From positions 98,404,340 through 98,468,339 of the forward strand of contig RSEF01000001.1 in the NCBI GenBank assembly GCA_003993805.1: a stretch of DNA of 64,000 bases, read 5' to 3'. Both the position numbers and the translations under genes were made by a program. The notes beneath the pieces were generated by a model, which was given only the letters and a program-made list of their open reading frames with translations, made no database searches and had not been told where the DNA came from. Positions 52,714 through 62,833 of the stretch are shown piece by piece. Positions within the stretch are counted from its first letter, which is position 1; each line of letters starts with the position of its first letter. This DNA is from Himantopus leucocephalus (lineage: Eukaryota; Chordata; Aves; Charadriiformes; Recurvirostridae).

Positions 52714-55700
52714 CTGAGAAGGAGAGGGTGTGAAGGCACATGGAGGATGCTGCCGCCCTTGGCCAACATCCCCCCCTGGCCCCTGCCACAACCTGTTGGG
52801 GTCAATGCCATAAGTTCAAGGTGAAGGACAGCTCCAACGTGAGCCAGCATTGCTCCTTGGCCCTTTGCAGGGCCCACCTCTGTGCACACTAACTGCTCCA
52901 TGTGCCTAGCAGTGAGGCAAACAACCCACACTTATGTGTCTAAGGGGGCAAAAACAGTGGTTGTCACAGCTGCTGGTACTTCACAGACAGTCAGTATGAC
53001 TGTACAACCAATGAAGCTGATCCTCAGGGGAGATGCAGGAAACTACCAGAGGGAAACATTGTGGTTGTAACAACAGAGAAGATCACAGTTGTGTCTCCAG
53101 AGCTTTTCAGCTGCCACTGTCTGGTATTGTGGGTCAAGGTCCCCACCTCACCACTCTCCTCCGGAGCTAACAACATCAAGTCAAAACTCTCAATAAAGGC
53201 AATACTGAAAACAAAATCTGTCATTACCATTCTTCATTTGCTCCCTCCATTTTCTGGACATAGATGGACATCTTCCCCTGGCCCAGGGGAACACAACCAG
53301 GATTAGCAAGGTGAACCAGCTGCTGCTTTTGCTGGGCAATCAGAGGTCCCCTGCCACCAGATTTCCCTCACCCTTACCTTATCTCGTTGGGAATCTCCTC
53401 CTCCTCTTCTTCTTTGTGTTTATTTTTCCAGTAAAACAGTGCCACGGCCACCAACACAATGCAAACAACGAGCACAACAGCACCTGTGGCCACCGCTCCT
53501 GCAATCAGGCCAATACTCCGGGGGTGGGCTGTAGGAATGATTGAACAGAGAATGGAGAAGAAATCAGGGCTGGGCTGTGGCCATCCATGAGCATTTGAAG
53601 CTACTGTGGCTTGGGAGGGGGGAAAAGCAATGTCCCCATTCCAGGGCACAACGATCTTCTGATAGAGAGGCACATGGTGGCTCGTAGCAAACTTGGTTAC
53701 ACACTTTACTGTCACAAGACAGAAGCAGGTGGCCAAGCCTCCCTTGGCAAAATACTTACGTGCAATGACTTGCAGGTCCAGAAGGCAAGTGCTGGTTCCA
53801 ATGGCATTTGAAGCCACACATTGGTAAAGACCTGAGGACACAGTGCTGATATTTCGGAGAGTGACAGTGCCCTGGACTTGGTCTAGTCAGAGAGAAAAGA
53901 AGGATTTAAATCCCTCCCCCCCTTGAGGAAAACCATGAAAAGGCAAAGCCCGCAAACAGAGAATTTTGGTGTGAGTCTCTCTTAAGAGAGAAGTAAATTA
54001 GGAAATAACCTTGAGATGGAAGCATTGTGCGCGCACACACACACACACACAAGATTAGGTCTTAAGGAGCTTACACTAGATGCTTCTTTTTCTTCTTATA
54101 GATTAATTTCTGCAAATGAAAGCTTGGGACTCTCAGTATTGTGTGAGAAAAGGCAGGAAAGAAGAGATGTGCTGTAACAGATCTACCTGCTAAATTTAGT
54201 TCTGTCCTGCAGAACCCCTGCTCTCCCATCCCTGAGCTCCCCACCCCCTTCTTTGCCAATTTTCCTCATTCCTGAACTGTGTAAAACTAAAATGCTTGTG
54301 TATTATTTAAATACAGCAAGATAAAGGGCAAAAGTACAGTTATCACTACTTGGTCAGGACACCTACACTAAGAAATCTTACGGATGGGACTTGAGGTTGG
54401 GCAATACCCAGTCTGGTCAGGGCCCTGCTTTTACACACATCTGAAAGGCAACTCTGGCAGTAACTTATTGGAGAAGAGTGACCTCAGTGTGAGAAGCTGG
54501 CAGCATTTTCCTGGGATGATTCTGCCTCCCTTCTCCCAGTTTCCAATCTATGAGCCTTTCATTTGGTTTAAAATGCAGGTGAGTCAGTAGCTGAAATGTC
54601 CAGCTACATGGCAACATCTGGCAACCATGTTCTCTCTCTTCCATTCAAACAGACCCTTGTTCTTCAATGGAGAACATGTTTCTGTACCAAAAAAACATGA
54701 AAATGTAAGTGGCCATTGGAGGGTACCTGGTCCACCACGGGCTCTAGGAATCTTCGTTCCAATAAAGTGACCATGCAAGTGGTGGCAGACACTCAATGAG
54801 CCATGCCACCTCTGGCGGCTCAGACAAAGGAAAGCCCAGGCTGTCACCTGGGAAATAATAGGATAATCAACAGAATGAGCACCTTGTGTGGCAGTTGGGG
54901 GCAACTTGGGAACATTGTCCAGTTTCTCCCAGAGGTATGTTGGCCGGGGGATGCCTTCTTCCGAGCTGCAGGTCAGTGTGATATCGCTGCCCACGTCCAG
55001 GGACCCCTGGATTCTGCAAAGCGGGGCAGAAGGAGGAACTGCGAGAAAAGAGGGGAAGGTGACAGCAGATCAGGAAATATGACCAAACAATGGAGTGCAG
55101 GCTCTTTCTGGACACATGCTACTGGGGAAAGCAAGGACACTGGCATGAGCTGTCAAGGGGACAAAAGGGAGGCAGCAGACAAGAACCCATTAAGGTTTGG
55201 GGAGGGACAATTCACAAAGATTCCTGACCCACCAGCCCATCAAGGTTACAGACTACTGCTGACTTTCACAGGACCCAGTTCTCTTAGATCCCTCCCTAGA
55301 GAAAAAGAAGGCGAACATTTCTGTCTTGGAGGTGGCAAGGGTGGTGAGAGCTAACAGAGCTGCAGACAGAATTTTCTGTGGTTGGGTTTTGTTTTCATAT
55401 CCCTATATTGGCACACACTTTGAAGTATTTTGACATCCTAGGGAGCATCCAGTACTAATTACTTTCATGAAAAGGAAGCAAAGATCTAAATTCATTTTTG
55501 TCTTCTGTTGCTATGCACAAAACTCTTATGGTCCCTTCAGCTCTCCAGGTTGCCCTCGCACTTTATGCATGCTTCTTTGCAACTCCACATCACAATGCTG
55601 CCACAAAAGCTTTCTCTACACCATATTTTAAAACTCCATTATATGCTACCTGCGTATGAAGGTTATGTGCCTTACAAACTCCCACAATACCCACAAGGCA

Positions 55701-57422
55701 GCCCATCCCTCACCACAGGATGTCCGTGGGCTCCAATACGTACACTACCATATTGCTCTGCTATGATGCATTATCACACATAGAGGATCCCCTTGTCCCT
55801 TGTCCCTGTTCCTCCCCTCTCCCCCATAATCCCAGTAAACACACCCAAGACAGTAAGTCCAATGACTCCAATATTCCTGACGCCTCGGTCGGGCAGATTG
55901 TTGACCAAACACTGGTATGTGCCAGTATCCGATAGCTGAGTGTTGTTGATGAAGATGGAGGCACTGGTGGTTGGCATTGTCACAGCAAACCCCACTCGCC
56001 CATAGAACTGAGGTGCGCCACCAAAGATCTGACCCCCTTGGTAGAGAATAACCTGGAAAAGAAAGGAAGTCTCAAAGACCAGTCTGCAGGAGCTGAGCAA
56101 GGAGGAAGAACAGCAAGCAAAACATGGGCTTCCAAAGATGAAAGGAGCGGTTCCTAAAGCATCTCTAAATAACCAGACCTCAATATACAGTCATCCCAGG
56201 CAGACCCATCCTAGCAGAGGTCTTTTCTCTAAAAGAGGAACACAGTCTGTAGCCTGATTTATGTCAATAAAAATGCTCACAGAGGTAACAGACCAGATAG
56301 ACACCCAAGTCTTCTGGCATAGCTGAATTGGCAATACCAGCCTGCTTCATATAATAGTCATTACCCATCTGAACAGGATCAATGTAGAGAAGCAGAGACT
56401 CTCTGCAGGTCAGTGAGTACTTTGCTGGAGAGCATCCACCAAGTGGGCAGTATCATTTTGAGTCTCAGCCAGTAAGATCCTGCCATGATTTGACACTGCT
56501 TACTGAAGATCATTGGGGTGATCTGAATGACAGACAATGCACCTCTTGAACCTCTACCAATCAGTCAGCTTATATGGCAGTTTGTACTCAGATCAAGTCC
56601 CTGAGGAACAAGTACTCTTCAGTGCAGTTTCTCACAACTGAATACCGAATGCGATGGGGGCAGTGTGACCCAAGACAGATGCATTTCAGAGCAATGGCAT
56701 TATTCTGCTGTCAGGGTACATGGGCAAAAACTAGGCCAGCAGATCTCAGGTTATGATTCTTGTGCCCACTGTGATAGACTCTCACTTGCTAATGTTCATA
56801 AGAATCGTCTTGCATAAGCGACAGACAGTGAAAAAGTAAGAGGGGAAGTAAAAGGGGAGGTGAGTCTATGAGAGGCACATTTTACATAGATTTCACAGGC
56901 TTAAGCCTGCAGCTGCTCCCAGATCCTCCAAATCCCATACCCAGAGCACCAAAACCTGGATTACTTATCCTGTGCTCTTTTGAACACACAAAACACCAGA
57001 GATCCAGGGCAGCCATACAGTATCATGTATACCTGCCCCAGTTGCACATCCCGCCAAGGACACAATGTGCATCAGTTAACAAAGCATTGAGGAAATCAGA
57101 TTCATGTAAGATCCAGAAGGCATGTTCAGCAATGAAAGGAATGTTCTGGGACAACCAGAGACTCAGCATTGCAAAGGGACTATGTCCAGATCAGTGTGAA
57201 AAGGGTGAGGAAAAAGAAAGCCCCGAAGAAATCCATGCTCTGGTGAGAAAGGACCTACCTGTTGAGGCTGATTGGCGTTAGAAAGAGGAATGACCATCCA
57301 GATGACATTAAGGTTAGTGAGAGCAGCGTTAGTGGTGAAGGTGCAGGGCAATACTGCTGTCTGGCCTCGGGCAACCTGGATGCTCCCTGAACTGACTGAC
57401 ACCTCCAGAGGACACACCAGAC
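52263..57422 (-). CDS. IGSF11: IGSF11 coding region, exons 2-7 (first exon missing)
   Basis: A type I membrane adhesion protein of the CTX-like Ig family. Known roles are homophilic adhesion, binding of PSD-95 and AMPA receptors at synapses, binding of the immune receptor VISTA, and functions in testis and pigment cells. Six exons read leftward with consensus splice sites and matching phases give 416 complete codons plus a stop (human protein 431 with signal peptide, from memory). Numbering from exon 2, the V-set spans about 5-123 with C26, W41 and DTGTYQC at 96-102. The C2-set spans about 124-216 with C147 and C197, and C131/C208 as the family's second disulfide pair. N-glycosylation sequons are at N90 and N186. 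A hydrophobic helix covers about 222-249, followed by a basic then poly-Glu stretch (256-261) and a tail of about 150 residues ending SRAGSLV. The tail end [15 protein letters not shown] matches mammalian IGSF11 as I recall it. I see no frameshift or stop. The signal-peptide exon lies elsewhere, probably right of the window. Confidence 0.95.
52714..53377 (-). other. IGSF11 intron 6
   Basis: A 664-base GT-AG intron between the transmembrane exon and the tail exon. I see no repeat or further exon in it. Confidence 0.85.
53378..53528 (-). CDS. IGSF11: IGSF11 exon 6: transmembrane segment
   Basis: 151 bases. The acceptor is tcattcctacag before CCCACC, and the donor is GATAAG then gtaagg. Entry phase is 1 and exit phase is 2. 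It encodes a short stalk (PHPRS), one hydrophobic helix of about 28 residues (from IGLIAGAV to ALFYW), the stop-transfer stretch KNKHK, six glutamates, and IPNEIR. The layout matches human IGSF11 closely, including the poly-Glu run just inside the membrane. Confidence 0.95.
53760..53882 (-). CDS. IGSF11: IGSF11 exon 5: second half of C2-set domain
   Basis: 123 bases. The acceptor is tctctgactag before ACCAAG, and the donor is GCAC then gtaagt. Phase is 1 in and 1 out. It encodes [13 protein letters not shown] (sequon NIS) and the F-strand [18 protein letters not shown] with both the Ig cysteine and the second-pair cysteine, ending LLDLQVIA. The open frame continues 20 or so codons into the intron, which means nothing because the donor is a full consensus. 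Confidence 0.95.
53883..54882 (-). other. IGSF11 intron 4
   Basis: A 1,000-base intron between the two halves of the C2 domain. It holds the GC/AC dinucleotide run at 54,027-54,051 and nothing else recognisable. Confidence 0.85.
54027..54051. repeat. (GC)(AC) dinucleotide repeat in intron 4
   Basis: A 25-base uninterrupted alternating purine-pyrimidine run, GTGCGCGC then (AC)n. It is a microsatellite with left-handed-helix potential. On the transcribed strand it reads as a TG repeat. Confidence 0.95.
54883..55038 (-). CDS. IGSF11: IGSF11 exon 4: first half of C2-set domain
   Basis: 156 bases. The acceptor is ttttctcgcag before TTCCTC, and the donor is ACACAAG then gtgctc. Phase is 1 in and 1 out. 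It encodes VPPSAPLC, the B-strand cysteine in [20 protein letters not shown], and ends KLPPTATQ. The C-strand Trp is present in YLW. C131 is the extra cysteine shared by CTX-family C2 domains. Confidence 0.95.
55039..55844 (-). other. IGSF11 intron 3
   Basis: An 806-base intron between the V-set and C2-set domains. I see no repeats or additional coding sequence. A plus-strand open frame of 183 codons over the exon 4/intron 3 area is a chance frame. Confidence 0.85.
55845..56052 (-). CDS. IGSF11: IGSF11 exon 3: second half of V-set domain
   Basis: 208 bases. The acceptor is ttcttttccag before GTTATT, and the donor is GTCTTGG then gtgtgt. Entry phase is 0 and exit phase is 1. The exon starts [10 protein letters not shown] and carries the NNT sequon and the F-strand motif DTGTYQC, which pairs with the exon 2 cysteine. 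It ends [11 protein letters not shown] with the last base starting a Val codon. The donor gtgtgt is weaker than gtaagt, but the reading frame continues exactly into exon 4. Confidence 0.95.
56053..57258 (-). other. IGSF11 intron 2
   Basis: A 1,206-base intron that splits the V-set domain, phase 0. I see nothing recognisable in it. The short intron 5 (53,529-53,759, 231 bases) is likewise featureless. Confidence 0.85.
57259..57422 (-). CDS. IGSF11: IGSF11 exon 2: start of mature protein, first half of V-set
   Basis: 164 bases. The acceptor reads tctctttccag before GTCTGG, and the donor reads CAACAG then gtaggt. Entry phase is 1 (one base of the first codon comes from exon 1) and exit phase is 0. 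It encodes [20 protein letters not shown] at its start, the B-strand Cys (C26) and the C-strand Trp (W41), ending LSNANQPQQ. Mature human IGSF11 begins around LEVS, so the signal peptide probably straddles the exon 1/2 junction. The acceptor region is tandemly duplicated; see the repeat entry at 57,432-57,489. Confidence 0.95.
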
Positions 57423-57431
57423 CTGGAAAGA

Positions 57432-57489
57432 GAAGGACACCCAGTTCAAGCATTTCAGGAGAAGGTCATCCAGTTCAAGCACTTCAGGT
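57432..57489 (-). repeat. 29-bp tandem duplication at the exon 2 splice acceptor
   Basis: On the plus strand gaaggacacccagttcaagc at 57,432 recurs with three changes as gaaggtcatccagttcaagc at 57,461, a period of 29. Read in the gene's direction, each unit carries TGCTTGAACTGG followed by a pyrimidine-rich stretch. The copy nearer the exon leads into TTCTCTTTCCAG. The branch-point and polypyrimidine area of exon 2 is therefore present twice in a row. Confidence 0.9.
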
Positions 57490-60057
57490 GGCCCCATATA
57501 CATGCAGGTCATGACAGCAGCATCCTGTTGTTACACAACTCTCCCTTACCAATTACTTCAGGCTAAAAAGAATTATATTCCTTCCTCAACAGATCAGGCT
57601 GCTCTCATGCAAATGCAGATAGGCAGCCCTTTTAAGTGTGAGCACTCTAGTTTCAGAGTCTCTGAAAACAACAGGTTTTGTTTAGGCGATGGGGAAAGAG
57701 CCGTAAGAGCAGCCAAGCTGTGCCTAAGAGATAATGAAGTATGTTTTCAAACCCATCAATCTTAATGATACCCAACATCACTGAAACAGAAAAGGAAGCA
57801 GCATTCTAAAAGCCTTCACCAAGGGGTAAGAAGAGAGAACATGTATCACGAAAGAAGAAACACAGTTCTCCCCCCACTTCTACCCCTTATGAAGTCCAGT
57901 ATGACTCCATTTTAGCGTTATTTCCAATTTAAAGGGTTAAAAATCTAAATCTTTTCCAGTCCAGGTATTTCTATCCAGTTAGTGAAAAATGACTACTGAT
58001 AGTGGAGGATCTCATCAAAGCTCATTTGTTTTCCAGCATTTCTACCATTCATTTTGCATTCCGTGCAGGCTGGACAGGGCTCAAAGCCTGATAAGCCCCA
58101 GCTTCCCAGTGCAGCAGCTCAAGGCTGCAGTTTTTAAATTGCAAGTCACACAGGGAAATATCTCCATTCCTACTGCCAAAATCTTGTCAAATGAAACTAA
58201 CCAAGGAGTCACCTCCACCATTTTGAGTAGTGCTAAAATTCTTTAAACCATTTTCCCAACAAAATCAAACTGCTGACTACAAAAACCATCTCTCTATATG
58301 ACAGCTCACTATCTTCTTGTTCAACACATGTGGAAGGCTGCTGGAGGAGAAGGCAAGGAGTTTTCAAGCTCCAAGGCAATATCAGAATATTGCTGGCACC
58401 CAGCTGACTGTCCTGTACTCTTGCTGACTCCAGGAAGGGCCACCAACAAAGTTTCTATTTTCTGCTAAGAGACACTAGTTTGCTGAAGGTGAAATGCTCC
58501 ATGAGAATAGGTGTCTATTTGAACTACGAAGAAATCAAACAGGCTAATTTCTGAGAAAAAGGTGAGTGGTCTCCTACATGCTTGTCTTGCTGGGATCCCT
58601 CCCAGCCTACCTGAGAGATGAGGTGCTCAGAGCCTGGAAGTGCTGAGCTTCAGACACTACAGACACAAAGTTTCTAGCACCTGAACAGCCGATGATGAGT
58701 TCCTGGGTTTGGACTGACTGCTCTGGAGCTACAATATCCCAGGACCTTGCAAATCCTCAGCTACTTCCTCCACACTTCTGTTCCCTCCTCCATATCTCCC
58801 CACATCCAAAGCCCCAGGTAGTTCAGGGAGGCTCAGAAGTGCTTCAGATCAGAGCCAGACAAAATGTCATTTTAATCTCTCCAAGTGAAATTCATGAGTG
58901 AGTTACTTTGCAGAAAAAAACCCCAAGTCTGACTTTCCTTACAGGCTTGGAACATATTTAAAAATTTGTAACATTTTGGAAATTCCTAGGGAAACAGTTC
59001 ATCTCTGGTGCTAACATCTTCAGAGAATTAGGTGCCTGGATGAGGAACAGCTGGTGAAAGTTTAATCCATCCATCTCCTATGCAGGGCTGTCAGCAGCAA
59101 GTGGAAGTAAATGATTTGAAGACACAGTAATAAGCATCACCTTTATTACAAGGCATCTGCCTTCCAGTTGGGTCTGTGATCAACAGACTGGGAATGGTTT
59201 TGGACTCCTCATTTGTTTATGGCTGGCTTGGCAGTGGCCATAGCCCAAAACCCAGAAGCAATCCATGTCAACTTTGGAGATGTTCCTTACTGAATATGAC
59301 CCTGACAAGGGATTGCCTTTTTTTCAGGCCTAAATTTGAAGGTTACCTTGCCATGACTAGTCATCCAGTCTAGCACCATCCGTGTGCTAAACAGTGTGCA
59401 GGGAGTCACAATAAATTGGGCATTCATTGGATTAACCTCTCTGTCCAACATGGTGCAGAAAGCTCTTCTGGCGTGTTCAGCATAGATTTAATGAGATGTT
59501 CTCCAGGAGAAGAAAACCAGCTACTCATCTGATTTGGAATAGCAACATGTGTTCTTCAGCCCCATCCCTTATCCCCTCCCCACTTTCCCCTCCAAGAAAA
59601 CTCCCCACATTCAAATTCTTGTCATTCAGGAAAGGTAATACTTAACCGTGAGTATTCTTTAATAGCAAATTTACTGGACAAGTTAGAGTACAGTTTGCAT
59701 TGCAGGGTTAGTTACATCAATCACTCAGTCATCAAGATGATGTGATTTTCATACCTAACCACCCTCTTGCTACTCCTAATATTTACTATTAGTTGATTGC
59801 AAACATCCTGCAGAATAACAAAAACACTAAAATAGAACATGCATAATTTCTTCACTGTAAAAATAATTTTCAATACATTTGAGAATTTCCCAATCTACTT
59901 ATGAACAATTCAAAAAAGGAAAGAAAATACATATTATTCCCTTTGCTCTGCCTGTGCCCCACTCTCTCCTTGCAGCACCACACAGCCCTCATAATCTCCT
60001 CCCTCTTTCAAGGCACCATAGCATCCCTTTTAATTTGAACGCCATGGAGTGGTTTCT

Positions 60058-60078
60058 GGGGGGTGGTGGGGGGCGGTG
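60058..60078. other. G-rich tract with G-quadruplex potential
   Basis: Plus strand reads GGGGGGTGGTGGGGGGCGGTG. Runs of six and six Gs separated by short loops could form a quadruplex. It lies in intron 1 on the non-template strand opposite to IGSF11 sense. Confidence 0.6.
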
Positions 60079-62249
60079 AAGGACTAGGGAAGGGCTGAGG
60101 TCTCCATCCGTTGCTCTTGCCAAGGGGAGCTGCTTTGAACCTGGGCATGCAAGATGAGCACCCAAAGCCCACCATGTGTCCTTCCTCTGTCTTGTTAAAC
60201 CACCGGGGAAGCTCCTCAGACTTGCCTTTGCCTCATGCATCCCAAGGCCTGTCAGCTGCTCTTTGGCCTGGGATGCATACCAGGCAGGCGGCACTTAAAG
60301 AGGAGGGCTCATTTTGTTAGGCTAAGTAGCACCTGCAGGGCTACAGCTGGGGAAAACAAACACAACCGCTTCTGACAAGGAAGATCAAACAAGGCGGCAG
60401 GGGAGTCAGGACACCAGATGTAGACAAAGTCCTATTCCACCAGCATAAACAGGGAGGTAGGCTGGTGTGTTAACAGAGCACCAGGGGGTCATTACTACAA
60501 CAGGACTCCTCTCCCAGGGAGATAGCTGAAAGAGCAAAGATCAAATCCTCTTCAGAAACTATAGCGTCTTTCTTTATATCAGACTACTAGAAAATGTAAC
60601 ACACTTACACATGCACTTGCCCATCTATGCAAGTACCTACATGACTACATCCTTCCACACCAATACTCATGGCCCAAAACACAGGTGGATGCACATAAAA
60701 ATACATACACTCATAAACCTGTATGACCAGGAAGGCATCTAGTAGAAAAACTCAACCAAATTATACATGTTTAAACACTTGAAAATTAGGAGTTGCAAAA
60801 ATGTGGCTTTGCATTAATGCAAAAGGAGGGAGGCAGGGGAAAGAGGAAGGAAGAGATTTCAAATTTAGCATATCTATTGGGATAAGGATTTTTCAATGCA
60901 GCCTAAGGAATGAGGACTTGAATTCCCTTGGGTAGATATAAATGCAAATATAGATATATGCACACACATACAGCCCAGTGTACTAAGTCAAATTATACAT
61001 AAGAGGTCAGAAAAATCAAGGAAAGGATGTTGTAAAGGGTCTCCTTTTGCAAAAGTACACAATCCAGACCTTTTCTAAGCATTCAGAGAAGTTTAATGAC
61101 TTGTGAGAGACAACAAGAATCGATCACTACGAAATCACCTCTTAGAATTGGATAACAATGACCGTTACACCCTCTTTTGCATATGCAGTCTTCTCCTTAC
61201 TTAGTAATTAAGCATGCCTGTAAGCAGCATGCCTGGAGGAAGAGCAGGATACACCACTGTTGGCAGAAAGAGGAATGGGCCCTTCCTGTACACAGGACAC
61301 TTTGATCTTAGCTTGATTCTGCAAACAGCTTTCTCTTTTGATCCCAATGCAGCAAGTTCCCATTGCTAATTAGAATGGATGCTCCATTTTTTTGTCCCCT
61401 ATAAGGGAACCAGCCAGCAGAATGATGTTTTGGCTACAGAGGCTCTTTTAGAGTTTCTTCATATTTCCAGGACCAAGTAAGTATTCTAGCAAGAGATCAC
61501 TGATTTCATTTTTGATGGGTCACTATTGCTTCTCCAAGTAGCACACTCAGCTCCCTCTCCTGCATCCATGAAGGAGTCCATGTAGATAGTTCATACAGCA
61601 TGATACAAGCACATAGGGCCCAGTCCCGCAACCAGCATTTGCCTCCCTGCTGGATCTAAGGAGGAAGAACATGCTGCCACATGTTTGCTAGCTGCCCTGC
61701 AAGGTCTGCAAGCCTGAGAGGCTTCAGAATATACCAGATGCAGTAAAGCTGAAAGACATGAGCACATCTGAGCACTTTGACTCATACTAAGTTGACTGAA
61801 AATGTCCCCAGCTCCTGCTCACTGCCACACCTCTCTGCCAGAGATCACCAGCAAGACCAGCAAATCACCTCAGCTGACAACCCCGTTAGTGAAATGAGGA
61901 CTTCCACCACGATCACTTCACATCAACAGGCTAGATTATAACATGAACAGCTGATGCACAAATCACCAGTCCATACCACCATGATGACAGATGGTCACAG
62001 ACCACAAGGATGTCAGAGGCTGTGCCTTCAGGAAGCACTGTGGTCACACTGTTGAAGTTGTGCCAATGCCATGTCCTCCTCTACTGCTGGGTTATCCCCA
62101 GCACCTGGTTTGCAGAGGCAACCACGCTCAGTGAGATATCTGTGTATTACTAGCTGGGTTGCAGTACAGCGCACAGAGAGGGTCTTTTCCCACTGTATTT
62201 AGCTTAGGAGTGTTGATCTCCTAGGACCACAGAAAAATAGAAGTTTATC

Positions 62250-62833
62250 TTGTTCAATATATTCATCAATGACCTGGATGAGGGGACAGAGTGTATCCTC
62301 AGCAAGTTCGCTGATGATACCAAACTGGGAGGGGTGGCTGACACTCCAGAGGGATGCGCTGCCATCCAGCATGACCTGGACAGGCTGGAGACCTGAGCAG
62401 AGAAGAACCTAATGAGGTTCAACATGAGCAAATGTAGGGTCCTGCACCTGGGGAGGAAGAATGCTAGGCACCAATATAGGTTAAGGGTGGACCTGCTGGA
62501 AAGTAGTCCTGAGAAGGATCTGGGGACCTGGCAGATAGTAAATTATCCATGAGCCAGCAATGTGCCCTCGTCGCCAGGAAGGCCAATGGAATCCTGGGCT
62601 GCATAGGGAAGAATATGGCCAGTAGGTTGAGGGAGGTCATCCTCCACCTCTACTCTGCACTGGTGAGGCCACAACTGGAATACTNNNNNNNNNNNNNNNN
62701 NNNNNNNNNNNNNNNNNNNNNNNNNNNNNNNNNNNNNNNNNNNNNNNNNNNNNNNNNNNNNNNNNNNNNNNNNNNNNNNNNNNNTGATCTCTAGACATCC
62801 CTTCCAACTCTGAAAATTCCATGATTCTGTAAT
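62250..62833 (+). mobile_element. CR1 LINE 3' fragment, interrupted by assembly gap
   Basis: From about 62,250 the sequence reads like CR1 ORF2 (TTCATCAATGACCTGGATGA, then the GCTGATGATACCAAACTGGG region that encodes the FADDTKL-type reverse transcriptase motif). It runs to CTCTACTCTGCACTGGTGAG, stops at the N gap, and resumes with CTTCCAACTCTGAAAATTCC and an ATGATTCTGTAAT tail. An in-frame TGA just before AGCAGAGAAGAACCTAATGA and other changes show it is inactive. It lies antisense within IGSF11 intron 1. Confidence 0.9.
62685..62784. other. Assembly gap (100 N)
   Basis: Exactly 100 N, the usual placeholder for a gap of unknown size. The flanks are two parts of one CR1 copy. By comparison with the copy at 45.2-45.9 kb, roughly 0.5 kb of CR1 body is missing between them. 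Confidence 0.95.

Noticed and set aside
54803..55354. 183-codon plus-strand frame
   Set aside because: It lies antisense over IGSF11 exon 4 and intron 3. The real coding strand is fixed by splice sites and Ig motifs.
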